Positions 6,460-13,363 of a stretch of DNA of 13,900 nt are shown one piece after another. Location of the stretch: NCBI GenBank assembly GCA_030039695.1, contig JASHVB010000180.1:1-13900 (forward strand), written 5' to 3'. Under the pieces are notes generated by a model. The model worked only from the letters and a program-made list of their open reading frames with translations. It was not told the origin of the DNA and did not search any database. The position numbers and the translations under genes are program-made. Every line of letters starts with the position of its first letter. The stretch's first letter is position 1. This DNA is from Acetobacteraceae bacterium (lineage in GTDB: Bacteria; Pseudomonadota; Alphaproteobacteria; Acetobacterales; Acetobacteraceae).

Positions 6460-7335
6460 ATGGACATGCCCGTCGCCACCGCGCCGCCCGAGACCGCACC
6501 CGTCGAGGTGTTCCGGCCGGCGTTACAGATGGTCCCGGTGGTGTTCGCTTCGCCCCATTCCGGCCGTACCTATCCGCCCGAATTCCTCGCCGCGGCCCGA
6601 CTCGACCCACTAAACCTGCGCCGCAGCGAAGACAGTTTCGTCGACGAGCTGTTTGCCGCCGCAGTGGACCATGGTGCCCCCCTGGTGTGCGCCACCTTTC
6701 CGCGTGCTTTCTGCGACGCCAACCGCGAACCGTGGGAACTCGATCCGGCGATGTTCGCCGACCAGCTTCCCGCGTGGGTCAACACCACAAGTGCCCGGGT
6801 CGGTGCCGGCCTCGGCACGCTCGCCCGCATCGTCGCCTCCGGCGAGGCGATCTACCGCGCCAAGCTGTCATTCGCCGAGGCGGAGCGCCGCGTTCAAGAC
6901 TACTGGCAACCCTTCCATGCCACCCTGCAGGCGTTGATCGACGGCACCCGCGCCGTGTTCGGCACCTGCTTGCTGATCGATTGCCATTCCATGCCGTCTC
7001 ACGGCGGCCGGCCGGGTGGCAGGGCCCCGGATTTCGTGCTCGGCGACGCGCACGGCACAGCCTGTAACCCGGCCGTGACGCAATATCTGGAACGCCGATT
7101 GATCCAGCTTGGCTACACGGTCCGGCGCAATGACCCCTACGCCGGGGGCTATATCACCCGCCACTACGGCCGGCCACGCGAGCATGTCCATGCGATTCAG
7201 CTGGAGCTCGCACGGGAGCTCTATATGGACGAGGCGCGAATCGAACGGCTGCCCCGGTTCGACTCGGTCCGCCAGGACCTGGTGGCGCTGATCGAGTCGA
7301 TCGCCCGCGACGCCTCACCGCTGTTGGGAGGCTGA
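6460..7335 (+). CDS. N-formylglutamate amidohydrolase family protein
   Basis: This 291-aa protein belongs to the FGase family (PF05013), which hydrolyses N-formyl-L-glutamate to formate and glutamate, the last step of one histidine-degradation route. Family signatures include FASPHSGRTYPP near residues 29-40, RSEDSFVDELF (55-65), LLIDCHSMPSHGG (171-183) with Asp, Cys and His in the probable metal/active-site block, and DFVLGDAHGT (191-200). The C-terminal PYAGGYITRHYG segment also fits. There are no other hut genes next to it, and orphan copies may act on other N-formyl or N-acyl amino acids, so substrate is uncertain. The frame is open from 6253 across the opposite-strand tRNA, which cannot be coding. 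The ATG at 6460 (or 6466) is the first sensible start, though its ribosome binding site is weak. The protein is probably cytoplasmic. Confidence 0.88.
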   Translation: MDMPVATAPPETAPVEVFRPALQMVPVVFASPHSGRTYPPEFLAAARLDPLNLRRSEDSFVDELFAAAVDHGAPLVCATFPRAFCDANREPWELDPAMFADQLPAWVNTTSARVGAGLGTLARIVASGEAIYRAKLSFAEAERRVQDYWQPFHATLQALIDGTRAVFGTCLLIDCHSMPSHGGRPGGRAPDFVLGDAHGTACNPAVTQYLERRLIQLGYTVRRNDPYAGGYITRHYGRPREHVHAIQLELARELYMDEARIERLPRFDSVRQDLVALIESIARDASPLLGG

Positions 7336-7355
7336 GCCTGTAGGACATTCGACCC

Positions 7356-7384
7356 GTCGTGACCGGGCTTGATCCGGCCACGAC
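7356..7384. repeat. REP-like hairpin downstream of the amidohydrolase
   Basis: Arms GTCGTG...CACGAC and CCGG...CCGG, separated by one mismatch pair, form an 11-position stem about 20 nt after the stop codon. The core CCGGGCTTGATCCGG resembles a dispersed alphaproteobacterial palindrome, with a related element at 4734-4766. It may terminate the gene despite lacking a T-run. Confidence 0.45.
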
Positions 7385-7431
7385 AGCTGACGTGTCACAC
7401 GAAAGGACTGAGCCGCCGTGGCCGCACGGGC

Positions 7432-7461
7432 AAAAAAATGGCGGCCCTTGTGGGGCCGCCA
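7432..7461 (-). terminator. Strong intrinsic terminator (minus strand)
   Basis: A perfect 9-bp stem, TGGCGGCCC with GGGCCGCCA (7439-7447 and 7453-7461), has a 5-nt loop. On the minus strand it is followed immediately by seven T residues (7432-7438). This is the best factor-independent terminator in the window. It would end the candidate small RNA and any read-through from the HugZ-like gene. Confidence 0.85.
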
Positions 7462-7520
7462 AGTTTAGGGAGGAAACGTCCAAGAAAGCAGACAGCGCGG
7501 CCAGGGGCCGCATTGCTGCG
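7432..7520 (-). ncRNA. Candidate trans-acting small RNA with anti-Shine-Dalgarno loop (AbcR-like)
   Basis: A promoter-like pair at 7527-7555 and the strong terminator at 7432-7461 delimit a transcript of about 89 nt with no coding potential. Three structures are visible in order: a 6-bp hairpin GCGGCC-CCT-GGCCGC near the 5' end, a small hairpin GUUU-CCUCCCU-AAAC (7463-7477) that displays a C-rich loop, and the terminator stem with its U-tail. C-rich loops of this kind are the target-binding sites of alphaproteobacterial Hfq-dependent sRNAs such as AbcR1/AbcR2, which block ribosome binding sites of ABC transporter mRNAs. Membership in that family is inferred from shape and motif, not from alignment. 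It could instead be processed from the 3' end of the HugZ-like mRNA, which lies on the same strand. Confidence 0.55.
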
Positions 7521-7526
7521 ATGCAC

Positions 7527-7555
7527 AAGTTAGTCGATCGGTCATTCGTCTGCAA
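7527..7555 (-). promoter_or_regulatory. Sigma-70-type promoter of the candidate small RNA
   Basis: On the minus strand TTGCAG (7550-7555) and TAACTT (7527-7532) are separated by exactly 17 nt. The predicted start lies near 7520. The site is in the 3' flank of the HugZ-like gene, which argues that the downstream RNA is made independently. Confidence 0.5.
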
Positions 7556-7602
7556 GCAATTTTTTGCAACGCAGCATTGCACGGGGTCCCGTTCGCATCG
7601 GC

Positions 7603-8295
7603 TCAGCGGTCCGCCGCCCGCACCAGGCGGATCAACTCGCGTCGCACGTCCTTGGTGTCGGCCACTGGCGCAGGCCAATGCACGCGGATGACGCGCTCCT
7701 CCAGCGCCAGATCACAGCCATCCACGTCAACACTCACCATCCGCCACGCGCCAGGAGCGCCAGCAATGGCGGCCATCGCATCGGGGTGATCGGTGTTGCA
7801 ATGGGCGATGATCTCCGCCTCCGCCGCCGTGATCGCCGCCACGGCAGCAGGGTCCGGCGCGAGGTCCGCCGCTCGCAATCGAGCGGCCCGGGCGAAGCCT
7901 CCGACGTAGAGCCCGCCCATCGGGCGAACCCGCCATAGCGCGAAATCGGCAAAATCCGCATACGCCGCCGCATAGGGATGCACCATCAGAAACCGCGCCT
8001 TCAGCGCCGCGTCCGCCAGCCGCTCCGCCACGCCGGTCACGCTGACGCGCGGGGTGGTTTGCGGATTGACGCCCTCGGCCACGCCGCACGCGAGCACCGA
8101 GCATCGCGGATCCGCGCGCAGATGCCGCGTGTGTTCCGACAGCTCGGACAGCAATAGCAGAATCGCCAGATCCGGCGCACAGGCTGGCGTCACCAGTGAG
8201 GCGAACGGCTGCCCGGCCGTCGATGTTGCCAAGGTAGCCGAACGGGCTGCACGGAGCAGCTTGCGGGCCGCCCAGGCCGGAATGTCAGCGTTCAC
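7603..8295 (-). CDS. HugZ-like FMN-binding split-barrel protein with DUF2470 domain
   Basis: This 230-aa protein has an N-terminal pyridoxamine-5'-phosphate-oxidase-like split barrel at about residues 10-150. The family phrase SELSEHTRHLRADPRCSVL and the segment GLYVGGFARA are characteristic. A C-terminal DUF2470 domain (EIIAHCNTDHPDAMAAIA onward) follows. This domain pair is typical of HugZ/HutZ-type haem utilisation proteins, some of which bind and degrade haem, but many members are uncharacterised flavin or haem proteins, so the exact activity is open. The GTG start at 8295 overlaps the TGA of the upstream methyltransferase as GTGA, indicating translational coupling. The protein is cytoplasmic, with no signal peptide. 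No haem-transport genes lie nearby. Confidence 0.87.
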   Translation of the reverse strand: MNADIPAWAARKLLRAARSATLATSTAGQPFASLVTPACAPDLAILLLLSELSEHTRHLRADPRCSVLACGVAEGVNPQTTPRVSVTGVAERLADAALKARFLMVHPYAAAYADFADFALWRVRPMGGLYVGGFARAARLRAADLAPDPAAVAAITAAEAEIIAHCNTDHPDAMAAIAGAPGAWRMVSVDVDGCDLALEERVIRVHWPAPVADTKDVRRELIRLVRAADR

Positions 8296-9092
8296 GCGTC
8301 CACTTCCCGCGGGCGTCGGCCGATCAGTGCAGTTGACACCACCACTTCGTGCAGCCGGCCGTCTGCTGCGACCCCCGCGACCAGCGCTTCGATGCCGTGC
8401 GCCAGCTGGTCGGCGGCAGCACCCAGCCGCTCAGGCGCGCTGCTGGACCGGGAAAACGCCCGATCGATCAGCATTGCAGCCGTGACCTCACGTGGCTCGA
8501 ACACCGATACGGCTTCCACTGACGAAAACGCCGAATCCAGCAGAATGAATTCGTGCCGCAGCCACTCCGGCGCACGGCGGCGCGGGTGCTCTTCGTCCGA
8601 TCCTGCATACGATCTGATCAGCGCGGCGTAGCGTTCCTCCCATCCGCCGGACGGCCTCGTCGCGTCCCTGGCGTCGAACAACGCCACAGCGCCGCCGGGC
8701 ACCAGCATCCGATCGAGCCGGCGCAGCGTCTCGGCGCGATCCATCCAGTGGAACGACCGCCCCATCGTTACCAGGCGGAAGCGCCCAAGATCGCCGGGCA
8801 GGTCTTCGGAGCCGCCTTGCCGATAGGTGATGTTGCGAGCGGTGAATGTATGCTGTGCGATCCGCAGCATCTCAGGTTCCGGGTCGATCGCCACCACCGC
8901 GTGAGCCAGCGGTGCGAACGCGCCCGCGAGCATCCCGGGCCCGCATCCCAGGTCCAGGACGCGCGCCTCGGGGCCGAGGCCCACGAGATCGGCGACGCGC
9001 CGGATCAGGCGGCTCGCATAGGGTTGGCGCCCGGACAGATAATGCCGGGCAGCGGATCGGAAGCGGCGCGCCTCGGGAGGGTACTCTGCCAT
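8292..9092 (-). CDS. Class I SAM-dependent methyltransferase
   Basis: The 266-aa protein has the Rossmann-type methyltransferase fold. Motif I is VLDLGCGPGML at residues 45-55, the acidic ribose-binding loop is VVAIDPEPEML (67-75), and a later GRFRLVTMGRSFHWMDRAE block fits the small-molecule methyltransferase class (Methyltransf_11/25). It opens MAEYPPEARRFRSAARHYLS, typical of ubiquinone/UbiE-related and trans-aconitate-like methyltransferases. The substrate cannot be read from the sequence. The ATG at 9092 is chosen over 9257 and 9137 because it has GGGGTGA about 8 nt upstream and matches the family start. It is the first gene of a two-gene unit with the HugZ-like gene and is divergent from chvI. 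Confidence 0.87.
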   Translation of the reverse strand: MAEYPPEARRFRSAARHYLSGRQPYASRLIRRVADLVGLGPEARVLDLGCGPGMLAGAFAPLAHAVVAIDPEPEMLRIAQHTFTARNITYRQGGSEDLPGDLGRFRLVTMGRSFHWMDRAETLRRLDRMLVPGGAVALFDARDATRPSGGWEERYAALIRSYAGSDEEHPRRRAPEWLRHEFILLDSAFSSVEAVSVFEPREVTAAMLIDRAFSRSSSAPERLGAAADQLAHGIEALVAGVAADGRLHEVVVSTALIGRRPREVDA

Positions 9093-9133
9093 ATTCCGTT
9101 CACCCCTCGTCTCCAATGCGCCACAATTGGTCA

Positions 9134-9144
9134 CCATAATATGG
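9134..9144. promoter_or_regulatory. Palindrome in the methyltransferase/chvI divergent promoter region
   Basis: CCATA-A-TATGG is a perfect 5-bp inverted repeat with a one-base centre. It sits midway in the 78-bp gap between the two divergent start codons. It overlaps AT-rich sequence that could serve as a -10 region on either strand, so it is a plausible operator. No regulator can be named. Confidence 0.3.
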
Positions 9145-9170
9145 GTCGTTAATCCGAGGGAGCGCGACAG

Positions 9171-9902
<732 letters not shown>

Positions 9903-11579
9903 TTGCCCGACGGTGGCGGCATTGGCGCGCTGGCGCCCCCGACGACGACACAGCCCAAGCGGTTCCGGCCGCGTTGGGTGTCGCCGTTGCTGCGCCGCAT
10001 TCTGCTGGTGAACGTGCTGCCACTGGTGCTGCTGGTCGCCGCGCTGCTTTATCTTGACCAGTACCAGAACGGCTTGCTCGAGGCCGAGGTGTCGGCGCTG
10101 CGCGAGCAGGCCAAGATCTTCGCTGGCGCGCTCGGCGAAAGCGCAGTCCGCACCACCAATCCCACGGATCCGAAGCTGGTGACGGACATTGCCCGCCCGC
10201 TGCTGTACCGCCTGACCGACCCGACGCCCGACGCCGACGCCAGGCTGTACGCACCGGACGGTACGCTGCTGGTGGACTCCCGCCTGCGTCCCGGTCCGGG
10301 TGGCGCCATCGACACCGAACCTTTGCCGCCGCCCGTTGAGTACGGACCCATGCTCGGTACGGTCAGTTGGATTTACGACCGCATCATGTCGCTGTTCCCG
10401 CACGACCGACCGATCCCGCTGGTCGAGCTGTCGCCGGGTGCAGGCCTGGAATGGCAGCCAAACGTCAAGGAGGAGCTGCAGCTTAGCAGCGCCGGTCTGA
10501 GCCGCGAGATGCCTCCCTATATACGGCGCACCAAAGACAACCGGCTGCTGGTAACCGTAGCAGAGCCGGTTGAACGCGACCGCCACACGGTCGGCATTAT
10601 CCTGCTCACACGCGAGGCCCGCGAGGTGGACGCCAGCTTGTTCGCCGTCCGGATCTCGGTCATGGCATTGCTTGGCCTGGCCCTGGGATTGACTGTGCTG
10701 CTGTCTTGGTACCTGTCACTAACCATTGCCAGGCCCATTCTCCGCCTCGCCGGCGTTGCCGCTGAAATGCGCGAGGGCAAGGGCCGCGCAGGCCGCGTGC
10801 CGTCGGCGTTGCTGCACCGACGCGACGAAGTCGGCGCGCTGGCGACCGCGCTGTCGGACTCCGCGCAGGCGTTATGGGCCCGGATGGACGCGATCGAGCG
10901 CTTCGGGGCCGACGTGGCGCATGAGATCAAAAATCCGCTGTCCTCGATCCGCAGCGCCATCGAAACCCTGCGCCGCATCGATGACCCTGCGCGGCAGCGT
11001 CAGTTGCTGGCGATCATCACCCAGGACGTGGCACGGCTGGACCGGCTGATCAGCGATGTGAGCGACGCATCGCGGCTGGACGCCGAACTGTCACGGATGG
11101 CGGCGCAACGGGTGGAGGTGGTGCCCATCCTGAACGCGCTGGCCGACCTGGATGAAGCGACACGCGACACCGACAACGACCCGAAGTTGGAAATCGATGC
11201 GGCGGGCTCCGGCCTGACCGTCTGGGCGGTGGAGGACCGGCTGGTGCAGGTGCTGCGCAACCTGATCGCCAATGCCCAGTCATTCAGCCCACCGCGAGGT
11301 CACATCTGGCTACGGGTGCGGGAGGCGGGCGATATGGTCGAGATTGCCGTAGAGGACGAGGGGCCGGGCATCCCGGAGGCGAATCTGGAACAAGTGTTCG
11401 ACCGCTTCTACTCGGAGCGACCGGAGGGCGAGCGGTTCGGCCAGCACTCCGGACTCGGCCTCTCGATCAGCCGGCAGATCGTCGAGGCGCTGCATGGCCG
11501 GATTTCCGCCGAGAACCGCCACAACGCGGACGGCAAGATACTGGGGGCACGGTTCGTCGTGTTGCTGCCCAGGACGTAG
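9903..11579 (+). CDS. chvG: ChvG-like membrane sensor histidine kinase
   Basis: The 558-aa kinase has one membrane helix at about 33-51, a periplasmic sensor region (52-248) with the ARLYAPDGTLLVDSR block of ChvG proteins, and a second helix at about 250-274. HAMP follows (272-326). The phospho-accepting H340 is in FGADVAHEIKNPLSSIRSA. The ATPase domain has its N box at NLIANAQSFSP (N457), G1 DEGPGIP (485-491) and G2 HSGLGLSISRQIVEAL. It should phosphorylate ChvI. The start is TTG at 9903, directly after the chvI stop codon, with AAGGA about 8 nt upstream; no ATG lies before the first helix. The hprK and phosphotransferase genes that often follow chvG in other alphaproteobacteria are absent; a convergent peptidase gene comes next. 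Confidence 0.92.
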   Translation: MPDGGGIGALAPPTTTQPKRFRPRWVSPLLRRILLVNVLPLVLLVAALLYLDQYQNGLLEAEVSALREQAKIFAGALGESAVRTTNPTDPKLVTDIARPLLYRLTDPTPDADARLYAPDGTLLVDSRLRPGPGGAIDTEPLPPPVEYGPMLGTVSWIYDRIMSLFPHDRPIPLVELSPGAGLEWQPNVKEELQLSSAGLSREMPPYIRRTKDNRLLVTVAEPVERDRHTVGIILLTREAREVDASLFAVRISVMALLGLALGLTVLLSWYLSLTIARPILRLAGVAAEMREGKGRAGRVPSALLHRRDEVGALATALSDSAQALWARMDAIERFGADVAHEIKNPLSSIRSAIETLRRIDDPARQRQLLAIITQDVARLDRLISDVSDASRLDAELSRMAAQRVEVVPILNALADLDEATRDTDNDPKLEIDAAGSGLTVWAVEDRLVQVLRNLIANAQSFSPPRGHIWLRVREAGDMVEIAVEDEGPGIPEANLEQVFDRFYSERPEGERFGQHSGLGLSISRQIVEALHGRISAENRHNADGKILGARFVVLLPRT

Positions 11580-11644
11580 CTGATGGCGGTTCCTGATCCG
11601 GCCATCCACGCCGTCACTCACCGCGCAAAGAACAGGACCGCATG

Positions 11645-11676
11645 GTTGTCAGAACGGCGGCAGTGCCGGGGACAAC
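11645..11676. terminator. Two-part hairpin between convergent chvG and peptidase genes
   Basis: Outer arms GTTGTC and GACAAC (11645-11650 and 11671-11676) enclose an inner CGGC...GCCG stem (11655-11658 and 11665-11668). The position between two convergent stop codons suits a bidirectional terminator. There is no T-run on either side, so a factor-dependent or purely structural role is equally possible. Confidence 0.35.
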
Positions 11677-12848
11677 TACAGCCCCGCGCGTTCCAAGCGC
11701 AGGATGGCGCGGGCACAGGCCTGGGCGCGCGGCACCAGGCTGTCCAACCGTAGAAACTCATCCGGACTGTGTGCCTTGCCACCGACGGGGCCGACGGCGC
11801 AGATCGTCGGCGCGCCGAGCGCAGCGGTGAAGCCCGAATCCGCGCAGCCGCCGGTGAACTCACCGTCGGTCTGGAAGCCGGTGTCGGCTGCGGCGCCGAC
11901 ATAGACGTCGAACAGCATCTTCGCTGTCGGCGTCTGCGTCAGTGGCAGGAACTCGCCGCGAATCGTCAGCTCCGCCTTGGTGCCAGGTACATAGCTACGC
12001 TCGATGATCGCCGCGATGTGCGCCATGATGTCATCCTTATCCGCCGGCTGAACGTAGCGAAGATCGATCTGGCCCTCGGCCCACGGGGCGACGGTGTTGA
12101 CGCTCTGGCCGCCGCTAACCAAGCCGACGTTCAGCGTTACGCCGCGATCAAGATCCGTCAGGGCGTGGATCGCCTGGACCTTGCGGGCCAGCTCCTCGAT
12201 CGCGCTGATGCCATCGGTGAACGCGCCGCCGGAATGGGCCGCCTTGCCGATGATGCGAAACACGGAGAACACACCGCCTTTGCGTCCGGTCACCACGTTG
12301 CCCGAGACGCGGCCGGGTTCGCTGTTGAACACGGCGCGGGCGCGGCGGGCTTCGTTCTCGATCACCGCGCGGCCTTCCGGGCTGCCGATCTCTTCGTCGC
12401 CGGTGAAGAGACCGAGGAGTGGCGCGGGTGAGCCGCCGAATTTGGCGAAGGCCGCGAGAATGAAGCAGTTCATCACCAGCCCCGCCTTCATGTCGGCCAC
12501 GCCGGGGCCGTAGGCAATGCCATCATGGATGGCGAATGGGCGTCGGCTGGTTTCGCCGTCGGGGAATACCGTGTCGCGATGGCCCATGAGCATAATGTGG
12601 CCACCCGCATTGCCGGCCGGTCCGTCCCACGGCACTGCAGCGCGCAGACAGTCGCCGTGCTTTTGTTGACGGACCACCTCGACCGGGATGCCCTGTACGG
12701 CCATGAACCGCTGCACCACGGCACCGACCGCGTCGGTACCCGGCTTGTTGTAGCTGCCGCTGTCGATGTCGACCATTTCGCGCAGCAGTGCGACCATGGC
12801 GTCCCGCTGGGTCGCGAGCCAGGCGGTGATCTCGGCTTCGGTGCTCAT
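11676..12848 (-). CDS. M20 family metallopeptidase, glutamate carboxypeptidase-like
   Basis: The 390-aa protein carries the full M20 metal and catalytic set: MGHRDTVFP (H90 ligand, D92 catalytic), GVADMKAGL (bridging D119), GDEEIGSPEG (general base E152, ligand E153), NSEPG (E177) and GKAHSPDEF (H360). The lid/dimerisation insert includes KAAHSGGAFTDGISAIEELA. The pattern is closest to the CPG2-type glutamate carboxypeptidases, which cleave C-terminal glutamate from folates or acyl/peptidyl-glutamate. The exact substrate is unknown. No signal peptide is seen, so it is likely cytoplasmic. The reading frame is open to 13064, but the ATG at 12848 has a textbook GGAGG 7 nt upstream and the family-like start MSTEAEITAWLATQRDAMVA. 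It is convergent with chvG and divergent from the repeat gene. Confidence 0.92.
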   Translation of the reverse strand: MSTEAEITAWLATQRDAMVALLREMVDIDSGSYNKPGTDAVGAVVQRFMAVQGIPVEVVRQQKHGDCLRAAVPWDGPAGNAGGHIMLMGHRDTVFPDGETSRRPFAIHDGIAYGPGVADMKAGLVMNCFILAAFAKFGGSPAPLLGLFTGDEEIGSPEGRAVIENEARRARAVFNSEPGRVSGNVVTGRKGGVFSVFRIIGKAAHSGGAFTDGISAIEELARKVQAIHALTDLDRGVTLNVGLVSGGQSVNTVAPWAEGQIDLRYVQPADKDDIMAHIAAIIERSYVPGTKAELTIRGEFLPLTQTPTAKMLFDVYVGAAADTGFQTDGEFTGGCADSGFTAALGAPTICAVGPVGGKAHSPDEFLRLDSLVPRAQACARAILRLERAGL

Positions 12849-13066
12849 GCGTGTGCCTCCGGGCGAAGGTGCTGTCGGCGGCGCGTCGTGCCAAAGCCGT
12901 ACCAAAGCTATGCCGCCCACGCCAGCCTGGGCTCGCCCGAGGCCTCTCCCCGGCAAACCGGTCTGCCGCTGGCGGTGTGAACACGATGCGCATCGGCAGG
13001 CGGGCTTGCGTTGGCGAGTGTGATAGTGATGATAACGTTGATAGGTCGGCGAGCCCCGATTCACAG

Positions 13067-13082
13067 AACGTCAATTGACGTT
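13067..13082. promoter_or_regulatory. Perfect 16-bp palindrome, candidate operator
   Basis: AACGTCAATTGACGTT is fully self-complementary. Its half-site CGTCAA/TTGACG recurs in a spaced arrangement at 13232-13252. A dimeric regulator binding site is the simplest reading. Confidence 0.45.
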
Positions 13083-13231
13083 TCGACGATTCAAGGTTGG
13101 ACAGCCGGCAAATAGGGCCTTCTGGCCCAAGGGCGCGGCGAGAGTCTTACATTACGAGACTCATCTCCTCGCAGTGGGCAAAACCTAGTCGACGCACCAA
13201 AGATGATGCGCTCGAACAGCGGCTCTGCGAA

Positions 13232-13252
13232 TTGACGGCAAAGTAACGTCAA
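13232..13252. promoter_or_regulatory. Spaced inverted repeat TTGACG-N9-CGTCAA, candidate operator
   Basis: The arms are the same hexamers as in the palindrome at 13067-13082, here separated by 9 nt and in the opposite orientation. TTGACG is also close to a -35 box, so a regulator here could overlap a plus-strand promoter, but a matching -10 box is weak. Confidence 0.4.
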
Positions 13253-13363
13253 ATGAACGATAAAAAATCCTCAACGTGGAATCATTCGCCTCACGCCAGC
13301 GCGAGGGATTGACTCTCGCGACACAAGAAACTCGACAGTCACTCGAAGGAAGGATCCGGATTA

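Larger units (their letters stand above)
12849..13363. other. Gene-free divergent region upstream of the repeat gene
   Basis: No convincing gene is seen on either strand. The region is less GC-rich than its surroundings, especially from about 13020. It holds a 16-bp perfect palindrome (13067-13082), a GGGCC...GGCCC hairpin (13115-13128), and three inverted repeats with the same 6-9-6 geometry (13142-13162, 13232-13252, 13300-13320). These suggest promoter and operator functions for the repeat gene and perhaps the peptidase gene. No clean -35/-10 pair could be fixed. Confidence 0.5.
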
